Source: CAYLLD01 sp964425135 (GTDB taxonomy: Bacteria; Pseudomonadota; Alphaproteobacteria; Rhodobacterales; Rhodobacteraceae). From it: a DNA stretch of 63,501 nt. Every line of letters starts with the position of its first letter. Position 1 is the stretch's first letter. Positions 44,245-51,565 of the stretch are shown piece by piece. Below the pieces are notes generated by a model that was not told where the DNA came from, did not search any database, and saw only the letters and a list, made by a program, of their open reading frames with translations. The stretch is from positions 1 to 63,501 of the forward strand of contig CAYRKW010000011.1 of NCBI GenBank assembly GCA_964425135.1, written 5' to 3'. The translations under genes were made by a program, and so were the position numbers.

Positions 44245-44398
44245 TGTGGATACCATGAAAGCGCATGGATCTGCTGTATGCACAGTCGAATTTGGTTAAC
44301 GATACGTTCGGGCCCTTGTTTTTAAGGGTTAACGGCCCGATGCGGCATGCACATCCTATGCACAAGTTATGCACAATCCATGCACAGTCGCATACACA
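44245..44398. promoter_or_regulatory. Phased ATGCACA array with DnaA-box-like sites
   Basis: Within a 357-bp gene-free stretch (44226-44582), ATGCACA occurs at 44278, 44347, 44358, 44369 and 44380, with a variant ATACACA at 44392; the last block is spaced exactly 11, 11, 11 and then 12 nt. The copy at 44367-44375 is TTATGCACA, a perfect TTATNCACA DnaA box; CTATGCACA and GTATGCACA have one mismatch, and TGTGGATAC at 44245 is a one-mismatch inverted box. GTTAAC sites at about 44296, 44328 and 44409 and a hairpin-forming stretch (tcgggcc...ggcccga, 44308-44340) lie among them. Confidence 0.6.
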
Positions 44399-44543
44399 GT
44401 GGGCAAAAGTTAACCGCAGCGCGCGGCGTATCTCGCGGCTTGGCAACAGTCCGGTCGATGTTGGAAAGCGGTCGAGGACAGACGAAAACTTGAGTTGGGC
44501 ATCTGTTGCCGACGGCGGGTTGCAGATCGTGGCGTTCGATTGG

Positions 44544-44558
44544 TTAACCCTACGTTAA
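44544..44558. promoter_or_regulatory. CtrA-type site TTAA-N7-TTAA
   Basis: ttaa (44544-44547), 7 nt, ttaa (44555-44558), each half followed by cc as in TTAACC half-sites. This exactly fits the CtrA consensus of alphaproteobacteria. It lies 25 bp before a small membrane ORF and 150 bp after the ATGCACA array. Confidence 0.55.
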
Positions 44559-44582
44559 CCAACATGTGGGAAAATTTCGGTC

Positions 44583-44726
44583 ATGACACGTATTATTGAC
44601 CTCGCCGCGCTAGGCTACATTGTTGTTCTGCTGATGATCGTCGCGATCTGGGAGCCAAATATCATCCAAAACTCCTCCAAGACGGATGTGCCGTTTGGAT
44701 CATATAGTCTCGCGCTCAAACCCTGA
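44583..44726 (+). CDS. 47-residue single-pass membrane protein
   Basis: Short ORF whose product begins MTRIIDLAALGYIVVLLMIV, a hydrophobic helix continuing to AIW, then a polar Asn/Ser/Lys tail ending in SYSLALKP. It starts 25 bp after the CtrA-type site. The Shine-Dalgarno is weak (GGGA lies too far upstream), so expression is unproven. No recognised family. The following 180 bp to the gap hold no gene. Confidence 0.5.
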   Translation: MTRIIDLAALGYIVVLLMIVAIWEPNIIQNSSKTDVPFGSYSLALKP

Positions 44727-44904
44727 GGCGGCTTTGTCTGGGCGCATAATTGCGGCGTGTGGCCCTGTGGCGGGGGCGTAAATCTATCCCCGTTGGGTGA
44801 CGTTTCGATTGACCCAGCAAGGGTCGCAGTGAGCAAATTTCCTTGCTTTTTGTCAACCCAGATGAACTTGCGTCGATTTGGTTCAAATGTGCTTTCAGCA
44901 CACG

Positions 44905-45114
44905 CGCCCAAATCACCTATCCAGCATTCTCCACCGTATCGGTGAAACAGGCTGATCGGNNNNNNNNNNNNNNNNNNNNNNNNNNNNNNNNNNNNNNNNN
45001 NNNNNNNNNNNNNNNNNNNNNNNNNNNNNNNNNNNNNNNNNNNNNNNNNNNNNNNNNNNCGCCCAAATCACCTATCCAGCATTCTCCACCGTATCGGTGA
45101 AACAGGCTGATCGG
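44905..45114. other. Second assembly gap with duplicated 55-bp flanks
   Basis: 100 N (44960-45059) between identical 55-bp copies at 44905-44959 and 45060-45114. The duplicated sequence is the 3' end of mtgA. Same structure as at 24359-24568, so it is a padded overlap; the true sequence probably lacks 155 bp here. Confidence 0.95.
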
Positions 45115-45731
45115 CGATCGTTTGTGATGTAGCGCGCGCCGTCATCGATGTTGCGTACGCGGATCGTTTGACCTTCTGTCAGATCGCGGGCGGAGCGCAC
45201 GCGGGGGAGCGGTAGGACGCTGGCGAGGCGGGCGGCTTTTTGCGGCGTTATGCTTGAAATGCCATGGCCAAAATAGCTCTGACTGCCGGCCTCGACACCG
45301 AATGTCGCGGTGTCGAACTCGGCGACGTTGAGATAGAGCTCCAGTATCCGGCGCTTGCCCCAGACAATCTCAACGACCGGCACGAACACCAACTCTAAGC
45401 CTTTGCGGACCCACGAGCGGTTTGGCCAGAGCAGCACGTTCTTCACGGTTTGCTGGGTGATGGTCGAGGCACCGCCACGCTGCTGGCCGTCGATTACGCG
45501 CATAATGGCGTTCAGGTCGATCCCCCAATGGGTACAGAAATTCACGTCTTCGGCCGCAACAGCAGCAAGGCGCATTTCCTGCGGGATGTCTTCGAGATCG
45601 ACCCAGTCGCGCGCGAGCGTGCCGTGGGTGATCCATTCGCGCGCTTGAAGATATGTGATCGGGGGATTCACCCAGCGACAGGAGATGATGATCAGCGCGA
45701 TGACTGCGATAATCCGCAGCGTCCAGCGCAC
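45072..45731 (-). CDS. mtgA: Monofunctional peptidoglycan glycosyltransferase MtgA
   Basis: GT51 enzyme polymerising lipid II at the inner membrane. One N-terminal membrane helix (residues 3-17), then the active site AAEDVNFCTHWGIDLNAIM with catalytic Glu, RGGASTITQQTVKNVLLWP and KRRILELYLNVAEF. GTG 45731 is the only usual start in the open stretch and gives 219 residues, a little short; the frame stays open upstream without ATG/GTG/TTG, so the true N-terminus is uncertain. The stop falls inside the duplicated 55 bp but is intact. Confidence 0.92.
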   Translation of the reverse strand: MRWTLRIIAVIALIIISCRWVNPPITYLQAREWITHGTLARDWVDLEDIPQEMRLAAVAAEDVNFCTHWGIDLNAIMRVIDGQQRGGASTITQQTVKNVLLWPNRSWVRKGLELVFVPVVEIVWGKRRILELYLNVAEFDTATFGVEAGSQSYFGHGISSITPQKAARLASVLPLPRVRSARDLTEGQTIRVRNIDDGARYITNDRRSACFTDTVENAG

Positions 45732-45888
45732 CGCTGTTCGGATGATCCGGCGCGGCAGTGAGACGTCTTTAGTCTGGTCTGAGGTGCGGGTGACCTGTGC
45801 GATGGGATGATTGCTTTCGGCGCGGTTGTCGTGGCCCTGATGCTATCATCCATGCGCGCGCAGCACCATCGGGCTGCGTGGGCTCATT

Positions 45889-45921
45889 AAGCGGCGCTCG
45901 CTATTGAGCAAAGCACCGCTT
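45889..45921 (-). terminator. Stem-loop after the small secreted protein gene
   Basis: aagcggcgct (45889-45898) pairs with agcaccgctt (45912-45921) with one G-U, and gct/agc inside extend it. It begins 13 bp after the stop of the minus-strand 56-codon gene. No T-tract follows, so its terminator role is uncertain. Confidence 0.4.
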
Positions 45922-45933
45922 GTTCGTGTGGAC

Positions 45934-46104
45934 TTACTTGGTTGGGCGCAATGCGGGCAGGGCAGCTATTGGTGCGACTGTTTCGGCTTTTTGCGCGTCA
46001 ATCAGACCGTTTTGCAGATCCCATGCTGGCGGGTGGCGCGCTGCATTGGCAGCAGTTGCGAGCGTTGCGATGAGCAGCAGTGTCAGAGTAGCAATGTGTT
46101 TCAT
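45934..46104 (-). CDS. Small secreted protein (56 residues)
   Basis: Signal peptide MKHIATLTLLLIATLATAAN with cleavage likely after NA, leaving a mature peptide of about 34 residues containing HPPAWDLQNGLIDAQKAE and ending RPTK. AAGGAA lies 9 nt before ATG 46104. A 13-bp perfect inverted repeat lies just upstream in its leader, and the ECF sigma gene is divergent 400 bp away. No family recognised; a periplasmic or exported peptide is inferred from the signal sequence alone. Confidence 0.7.
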   Translation of the reverse strand: MKHIATLTLLLIATLATAANAARHPPAWDLQNGLIDAQKAETVAPIAALPALRPTK

Positions 46105-46126
46105 TTTCTCGGTTCCTTAATCATTG

Positions 46127-46177
46127 TGCCGGGTCGCACCGGACGGGGTATGACACGAGGGGACGTGCGACCCGGCA
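46127..46177 (-). promoter_or_regulatory. 13-bp perfect inverted repeat in the leader of the small secreted protein
   Basis: tgccgggtcgcac (46127-46139) and gtgcgacccggca (46165-46177) are exact inverted copies around a 25-nt loop, ending about 10 bp before the Shine-Dalgarno of the minus-strand gene. It could be a mRNA leader hairpin or a two-site operator. The rest of 46105-46510 contains no gene. Confidence 0.7.
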
Positions 46178-46510
46178 TTGTTGCGCGAGTAATGGGGTCA
46201 ACCGCGCTTCAATTCGTTTTCTTGTGAATAAGACGCGCCCGGACGCAGAAAATTCCTTCACAGTCAGGAACGAGCTCGTGAGCTTTGTTTCAAAAAGCCC
46301 CTGAAGCGCTGTTTCAATAAGTAATTTAAAAACAGACGCTTACGTAACCCTCTACATTAAAGGCCTTATTTTTAGGGCTCAAACGTGAATTGTTACAGAA
46401 TAGCGCAAGCCTGTGATCAGCGGTGTGTGCAACGTGAATTTTCAACTCGGGAGATTGGAATATGTTTACTCCAAGAGACAGCACAAATGAACATAAGGGA
46501 TGAGAAAAAA

Positions 46511-47032
46511 ATGACACAGACACTGGATTTCGAACCACACATCGATGCTCTTCGGAGATTTGCAATCAGCCTGACGCGCAATAGCGATCAGGCGAATGAT
46601 CTGGTTCAGGAGACGATCCTGAAGGTCTTGTCCAAGATGGATGAGGACACTCAGATCGAGAACCCCAAGGCTTATTTGATGTCGATGCTGCACAATCTTT
46701 TCATCGACAGCACGCGGCGGACGAAGAGACGCGGCGAAGCTGTTTCCATTGATGACTATGATGCGCCATCTGGCGAGGCGTCACAGGAATTGAAGCAAGA
46801 GACGGCGAAGATTTTGACGTTGATGGAGGCGCTTCCGGACGAGATGTCGGATGTTCTGCACCGTCACGTGACGCAAGAGCAGAGCTATCAGGAAATTGCG
46901 GATGATCTGCATGTTCCGGTGGGGACAGTGATGTCGCGGATCAGCCGTGCGCGCGATGCGCTCAAGAAAAAGCTGTGCGGCGGCGACAAGAATTGCCCGG
47001 AGTTGCAGGGCGCGATTGCCAGCGGGCTTTGA
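46511..47032 (+). CDS. ECF-type RNA polymerase sigma factor
   Basis: 173-residue group IV sigma factor. Region 2: RRFAISLTRNSDQANDLVQE and NPKAYLMSMLHNLFIDSTRR; region 4: LPDEMSDVLHRHVTQEQSYQ followed by EIADDLHVPVGTVMSRISRA. The tail carries two cysteines (LCGGDKNCPELQG) that might be redox sensitive (inference). ATG 46511 has AAGGGA 9 nt upstream; ATG 46487 is also in frame. No anti-sigma, NepR or PhyR gene is adjacent. A terminator follows the stop closely. Confidence 0.92.
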   Translation: MTQTLDFEPHIDALRRFAISLTRNSDQANDLVQETILKVLSKMDEDTQIENPKAYLMSMLHNLFIDSTRRTKRRGEAVSIDDYDAPSGEASQELKQETAKILTLMEALPDEMSDVLHRHVTQEQSYQEIADDLHVPVGTVMSRISRARDALKKKLCGGDKNCPELQGAIASGL

Positions 47033-47050
47033 TTTGAGCGTTATGTTAAG

Positions 47051-47087
47051 CGCCCTCTGATCTCATGTGAGACGGGGGCGTTTTTTT
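47051..47087 (+). terminator. Terminator of the ECF sigma gene
   Basis: cgccc (47051-47055) and gggcg (47076-47080) close a hairpin with an inner ctcatgtgag-like pairing, followed by seven T. It lies between the convergent ECF sigma and peptidase genes. Confidence 0.7.
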
Positions 47088-47095
47088 GTTCAGCT

Positions 47096-47926
47096 TTAGA
47101 GTTTGGCAGCTTGAACGTGCATCCAGTCGAAATTCCGCATCCGGCCCAGGGATAACCAGCCCTCAGCCTCCCAAGCGGCCCACCAGTCGTCATACTCGCT
47201 TGCGGACATGCTGGCCTCTTCGTGGTTGGCTTTGAGCTTGTTGCGCGCAGGATCCCAGTCGATGGCAATGGCCCAGGAGTGCATGGACCAGCGCGAGCCA
47301 CCGCGCATTTTTCGCGGCGCATAAGAGCCGCCGTAGTGGTCAAGGCGCAGGTCCGAGAGCGCTTTGTCGCCGTAGGTTTCATGGACTTTGGTGAGCACGC
47401 GTTCGAGGCTTTGGGCGCATTTCTTGTGGATCGAGATTTTGCTCGTGGTCTGGTTCAAGTTCCAGGCGATCTTCAACTGCCACGGGCAGCGGACCCTGAC
47501 CATCTCCGGCGAGCGCCCGCCGCGGATGCCGTGCGGGCCATAGAAGTCGGGCACGTCGTTTTGGCGCGGCCAGTTGTTCGGATTTTCGTTGCTCGGTTCA
47601 ATATCGCGCCAGTTGCGCGGCAGATTGCCGGTTTCGCGCTTGGTGCGCAGGCTGTCATAAGCAAATTCGGTCTGGGGTCCCCACCATCCGTCAATCGAGC
47701 CTGTTTCGATCCCTTCGGCTTTGGCGGCGAGTTGCAGCACGGCGATGGCGCGTCGCTTTGACGACCAGTTTTGCCAATCTGACGGCAATTCAGGATCAGA
47801 ACTGGCTTTTAGAGCAGCGGTCGCGGCCTTGTTGGTTTTCGGGCCGCGATCGCCGTCTATTTTGCCGGAGTAGTGCCCGGCGCGTTTGAGTTCCTCTTGT
47901 ATAAACTTCTCAATAGAAACAAGCAT
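47096..47926 (-). CDS. M15-like peptidase with peptidoglycan-binding repeats
   Basis: 276 residues without a signal peptide. Two N-terminal PG-binding-like repeats (GHYSGKIDGDRGPKTNKAAT; GIETGSIDGWWGPQTEFAYD) precede a DD-peptidase-like domain with SMHSWAIAIDWDP, the His-x6-Asp zinc motif, and NFDWMHVQA with the third His. The architecture recalls phage endolysins, so it may be a domesticated or GTA/phage-associated lysin (inference); no holin is adjacent. Confidence 0.75.
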   Translation of the reverse strand: MLVSIEKFIQEELKRAGHYSGKIDGDRGPKTNKAATAALKASSDPELPSDWQNWSSKRRAIAVLQLAAKAEGIETGSIDGWWGPQTEFAYDSLRTKRETGNLPRNWRDIEPSNENPNNWPRQNDVPDFYGPHGIRGGRSPEMVRVRCPWQLKIAWNLNQTTSKISIHKKCAQSLERVLTKVHETYGDKALSDLRLDHYGGSYAPRKMRGGSRWSMHSWAIAIDWDPARNKLKANHEEASMSASEYDDWWAAWEAEGWLSLGRMRNFDWMHVQAAKL

Positions 47927-47953
47927 TTAATCCCCCCGGAAATTTGTTTCATA

Positions 47954-48451
47954 TCAGTTGTCCGCGTAGCGTGTCAGCGACTCCTTGAAGCTTTTGTAGT
48001 GACTGGCGTATTCCGACAGAACCTCGGAATTTTGGTATTTGATCCCAACGATTTGGCGCGATGTGCCGTCGAGTGTGACGATCTCATGGTATGAGCGCGC
48101 GTAGGAGCCGTCGTTGGCGGTGATGGTCCACCAACGGTTGACCGTGCCATCCGCGGCAACGGTTTCACGCTCGTCGATGATGGTTTCGAAGTTTGCGTTT
48201 AACTCGATATCATCGGGGTTTCCTGTCCATTGGGGGGCATAGACATAGAACGAAACACTGCCGTCGGGTGAGACAAACTCTGTGCTGTCGAACCCATCAG
48301 AGGTCGTGCTGTTCAGTGATGGGGTCGGTGTGAAATTCGAAGGCACAGCAACGTCGAACCATGCGCCTTTGAATGTGTTGGTTTCTGCCGCCGTCGCTAG
48401 GGTCGCAAACGAGGCAAGAAAGAGGGCGGGTATAAGTCGTATGTGGGGCAT
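47954..48451 (-). CDS. Secreted protein of unknown function
   Basis: 165 residues with a signal peptide (MPHIRLIPALFLASFATLAT, cleavage near TAA). The mature part is polar and Thr/Ser/Asp-rich with GAWFDVAVPSNFTPTPSLNS and SFYVYAPQWTGNPDDIELN; no membrane segment or known motif. Start ATG 48451 is preferred over GTG/ATG further out because it begins the signal peptide. It lies 27 bp before the M15-like gene, same strand. Family not recognised. Confidence 0.75.
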   Translation of the reverse strand: MPHIRLIPALFLASFATLATAAETNTFKGAWFDVAVPSNFTPTPSLNSTTSDGFDSTEFVSPDGSVSFYVYAPQWTGNPDDIELNANFETIIDERETVAADGTVNRWWTITANDGSYARSYHEIVTLDGTSRQIVGIKYQNSEVLSEYASHYKSFKESLTRYADN

Positions 48452-48506
48452 GATTTCTTCTACACTCAAAGTATGGAAATTGCAAAATGCAAATTTATGG
48501 GATTCC

Positions 48507-49475
48507 TTACCCTTTTTTAAGGATAATCTGCTTCCAGATCATCGGTTCATCGTACAGGGCGTATTCTCGTCGCAAACCCCATGGGCCAAACTCGGCGTGT
48601 GACATCCCCATGATATAGACATCTGCGCCTGTTGGAGCACCAAATACGCCCCATCCGTCGTGTTTGCCGGTGAGGCTCCAACGGACAGCGGCGCGGGGGG
48701 GCATGTTCGCATCCTCGCGGCCAATCTGGTGATCAATCTGGAAGGTTGCGGAGGGGAAACTGGAGCGTAATCCGAGCCAGAATTTGTCGATTGCATCATG
48801 GCTGTGGGCGGTGACACCGCCGGCATATTCGAGATGCGCAGCGCGGTCGTATTCGGCCGGAATAACCGAGAAATCTGCGCCCATAATGCGGGTGAGAATG
48901 CTGGCGTATTTCTCGCCCCATTCATTGTCGTTTCCGCGCCCGGTATACGGGCCTTTCACATCGTTTTCCGGCGTGAAGGGTTGAACGCAGTTTTCAGGGC
49001 CGCCCTCGCGTTCGATCAGATCGCGGGCGTAGTCTTGCGGGTCCCAGCCCATTTGCCGCACGACCGCGCCCTGATCGCGCACCATCCATTCGTCATTGAT
49101 CTGGTCGTTGATGGCGTGACAGTCCGCTATGATGCGGTAAACGAGCTTTTTGCCGGAGGCTTTGCCATACATCCCATCGCCCAGATGCGTGGCGGTGGAC
49201 AGGAGCCGGTGCGAGGAGAGCATGCCGGTCTCGGGTGTGCCGGACCAGATAACGTCTTCGCCCAAGAGCGTTCGGTCGGGAAACTCTGCAAGGGTCGCCA
49301 TGGTGGCGGCGATGACGTCTTTGTTGCCGACAACGACCGAGCCAGGGGAGCGGACGGGGATGTCTTCGGTATAGTAGTGGTGCAAGGTCGCGAGCCCGCG
49401 ATCTTCCCAGATTTCTTTGGTGATGCCGATGATGTAGTCGGGGAAGTCTTTCCAGCGATTTGAGAAGCCTTTCAT
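48507..49475 (-). CDS. SnoaL-like (NTF2-fold) protein 1
   Basis: 322-residue protein with two NTF2/SnoaL-like halves: HYYTEDIPVRSPGSVVVGN at residues 33-51 and AHLEYAGGVTAHSHDAIDKF at about 210-230, each followed by aromatic, His/Asp-rich strands (HQIGREDANMPPRAAVRW; GADVYIMGMSHAEFGPWGLR). Family members include cyclases, isomerases and hydrolases of small polyketides or ring compounds. AAGGA precedes the ATG. Last of the ABC-importer operon. Confidence 0.8.
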   Translation of the reverse strand: MKGFSNRWKDFPDYIIGITKEIWEDRGLATLHHYYTEDIPVRSPGSVVVGNKDVIAATMATLAEFPDRTLLGEDVIWSGTPETGMLSSHRLLSTATHLGDGMYGKASGKKLVYRIIADCHAINDQINDEWMVRDQGAVVRQMGWDPQDYARDLIEREGGPENCVQPFTPENDVKGPYTGRGNDNEWGEKYASILTRIMGADFSVIPAEYDRAAHLEYAGGVTAHSHDAIDKFWLGLRSSFPSATFQIDHQIGREDANMPPRAAVRWSLTGKHDGWGVFGAPTGADVYIMGMSHAEFGPWGLRREYALYDEPMIWKQIILKKG

Positions 49476-49486
49476 GGGCTTTTTCC

Positions 49487-49731
49487 TTATTTGGTGCGAT
49501 CTATTCGTCTGGCCGGTGTTTCCTTGATCGCCACGTTGGCGAGCATTGCGGCAGAAATGGGGCTGTCTGTGGCGACGAGCGTAATATTGCCGGTTTGAAC
49601 GTCATGTGCGCGTATGTCGAAGCGACGGGGTGTGACACCGTGCGCGTGCTTCTTTTGGGCTTGATGTGCAGATCGTCGAGGGCGGGCCTATTGGGCGCGC
49701 AGGAGACGGTTGTGTCGGTGGCGTCATTCAT
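49487..49731 (-). pseudogene. Possible degraded small ORF between SDR and SnoaL genes
   Basis: Between the SDR stop and the SnoaL start the minus strand codes plausibly but in more than one frame: it starts MNDATDTTVSCAPNRPALDD in one frame and finishes in another with RRFDIRAHDVQTGNITLVAT, SPISAAMLANVAIKETPARR and a stop. One or two frameshifts would join them into about 80 residues. Real gene with sequence errors, decayed gene or chance: I cannot decide. Confidence 0.25.
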
Positions 49732-49752
49732 GAGGATCAGTCGTATCGCTAT

Positions 49753-50520
49753 TCAGTCTGCTGTCCAACCACCGTCAATAAGAAGAGCGGTACCTGTGAT
49801 CATCTGAGCAGCATCTGAGGCAAGGAACACGACCGCGCCCATGATGTCTTCGATCTCACCGATGCGCGGGAGTTTGATCTTCTCGCGTATCCATGCGGAG
49901 CGTTCGGGGCTGTCGAAGGTGGCTTGTGTGAGCGGTGTTTTGATGAAGGTCGGGCAGATCGTATTGACGCGGATGGAATGCGGGCCCCATTCGATGGCCA
50001 TGCCTTTGGTGAAACCTTCGACGGCGAATTTGGTGGTCGAATAGGCGGCGCGGTCGATGCCCGAGACATGGGCCATTTGGCTGGAGATATTGATCAGTGA
50101 GCCGGGAAGGTTGTTCTTTATCAGGGATTTGCCGACGGCCTGGGTCAGGAAATATGCGCCGCGAATGTTGATATTGGCCACGGCGTCGAAGTCATTGGGC
50201 GTGGTGTCGATGGCGGGGCTGTGGCGGGCGAGACCTGCGGAGTTCACGAGGATTTGGTAGGGGGCCTGGGCGCTGATGAAAGCGCGGGTGGCTTCGATAT
50301 CGGTCACATCGATGGTTGCTGCGTCTGCGGACCAGCTGTTTGATTTGATCTTTTCGACGGCCTCGTCGAGCTTATCGGTGCGGCGGGCGGCAAGGGTGAC
50401 ATGCGCGCCTGCCTCTGCGAGTGCGACGGCGCAGCCCAGACCTATGCCGGAGGAGGCACCTGCGACGAGGGCGCGTTTGCCGTCGAGACGGAAGGACGGG
50501 GTTTTGGGTAGATCGCTCAT
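49753..50520 (-). CDS. Short-chain dehydrogenase/reductase
   Basis: 255-residue classical SDR: NAD(P)-binding RALVAGASSGIGLGCAVALA, ILVNSAGLARHSP, catalytic Ser region SLINISSQMAHVSG and Tyr-x3-Lys in AAYSTTKFAVEGFTKGMA. No signal or membrane segment. ATG 50520 has TGAGG 5 nt upstream and sits 10 nt after the preceding gene; a longer frame upstream is shadow. Likely oxidises or reduces the substrate imported by the linked ABC system (inference). Confidence 0.93.
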   Translation of the reverse strand: MSDLPKTPSFRLDGKRALVAGASSGIGLGCAVALAEAGAHVTLAARRTDKLDEAVEKIKSNSWSADAATIDVTDIEATRAFISAQAPYQILVNSAGLARHSPAIDTTPNDFDAVANINIRGAYFLTQAVGKSLIKNNLPGSLINISSQMAHVSGIDRAAYSTTKFAVEGFTKGMAIEWGPHSIRVNTICPTFIKTPLTQATFDSPERSAWIREKIKLPRIGEIEDIMGAVVFLASDAAQMITGTALLIDGGWTAD

Positions 50521-50530
50521 GGGCGCCTCA

Positions 50531-51565
50531 TCACAGATCAAGGGTGCCGCCCGGTCGGGCTTTGTTGAATTCGCGCATTCGGGCCAGCACGTCAACGCCA
50601 AGCTGGTCGTAGACGTGGAGCAGGTCCACGAGCACCCAGTTTTCGCGGATCTTGTCGCCTTCCACGCGCCAGAAATCCAGACTGCGCATGGTGATTTTCT
50701 TGTCCATGGGCGGGATGCCGAGCCAGCCTGCGCCGCTGAGGGTTTGAGCCATGTCGGGCCATCCGGTGACGCCGCAATAGGGGCCGTCGGCGAAGAAATG
50801 GTGTTTAATCTCATCGGGGTATTGGCCGCGGTCGGGCATGGCGGCGAGGAATGGGATTTGGTGCCAGTTGCGAAAGCCTGCGATGCCGCGCGCTGTGCCG
50901 ATGCCTGCGGGGCCGTACCAGTTCATGCGCGGGTGCCAGAACCGCTCCATCTCCATTGCTTCGGGCGGCTCGTTTGGGTGGCGGGTCATGGCGGTGAGCA
51001 TGTCGATGATGATCTGGCGGGTCTGGGCGGAGCGTGTTGAATCGCGCGGGCCTGTGATCAGGCCGTCTTGCGTTGCCGGGGCAGGCGGACACCACTCGCG
51101 GCCAAGGGCGGGGGACATGGGCCATGCGTGTGCCTGCATCATCAGCTCCGGGATGTCCCAGATGGCCTGCATTTCGGTGATCTGGCCGTTTTCCATGCGA
51201 TAAAACTCGTGGAAGCGCATGTGGGCGAGGTGGCCGGTGGGGGGGATGTCGAGGAAGGGGTGTTGATGCGTGCCGCAATAAAACCCGCCGCAGCCGACCC
51301 ATGCTGCGCCATCCTCGTCGGGGCCAGCGATGGTGATGTAGTCGCGGCGCTCCAGGTCAGGCATGGCTTGCGCAAGGGGGGCATAGGCTTTGTCCCAGAG
51401 GGCGGCGGGGCCTTGGAAGGTGCCGATGGGGTGACATAGGTGGACGGTGGCATCGGGTGCAAAGGCGGCGTCCAGCTCATGGCGCAGGGTTTTTGGATCG
51501 AAGTTGTATTGTGCGGCGCGCAGGGCGTTGAGGGCGCTGCGGTTTTGGGCGTGGATATCGGTCAT
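50531..51565 (-). CDS. SnoaL-like (NTF2-fold) protein 2
   Basis: 344-residue relative of the other SnoaL-like protein in this operon: DAAFAPDATVHLCHPIGTFQ and ALWDKAYAPLAQAMPDLERR in the first half, HPRMNWYGPAGIGTARGIAG in the second, with GWLGIPPMDKKITMRSLDFW near the end. Two NTF2-type domains again. Its ATG overlaps the previous stop by 4 nt. Likely works as a pair with protein 1. Confidence 0.8.
   Translation of the reverse strand: MTDIHAQNRSALNALRAAQYNFDPKTLRHELDAAFAPDATVHLCHPIGTFQGPAALWDKAYAPLAQAMPDLERRDYITIAGPDEDGAAWVGCGGFYCGTHQHPFLDIPPTGHLAHMRFHEFYRMENGQITEMQAIWDIPELMMQAHAWPMSPALGREWCPPAPATQDGLITGPRDSTRSAQTRQIIIDMLTAMTRHPNEPPEAMEMERFWHPRMNWYGPAGIGTARGIAGFRNWHQIPFLAAMPDRGQYPDEIKHHFFADGPYCGVTGWPDMAQTLSGAGWLGIPPMDKKITMRSLDFWRVEGDKIRENWVLVDLLHVYDQLGVDVLARMREFNKARPGGTLDL

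Noticed and set aside
44347..44398. CRISPR array or mobile-element iterons
   Set aside because: The repeats are 7-nt cores at 11-nt spacing without spacers, cas genes or transposase nearby.
44265..44558. 97-codon plus-strand frame through the DnaA-like array
   Set aside because: The product is low in motifs and reads straight through the ATGCACA repeats and the CtrA site; regulatory DNA is the better explanation.
44226..44582. Firm call of the chromosomal replication origin
   Set aside because: Boxes are suggestive, but typical origin neighbours are missing and GC skew cannot be judged from 63 kb; kept as a hypothesis only.
45807..45890. 27-codon hydrophobic ORF upstream of mtgA (plus strand)
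   Set aside because: Convincing Shine-Dalgarno lacking and it is antisense to the probable mtgA leader; too weak to call.
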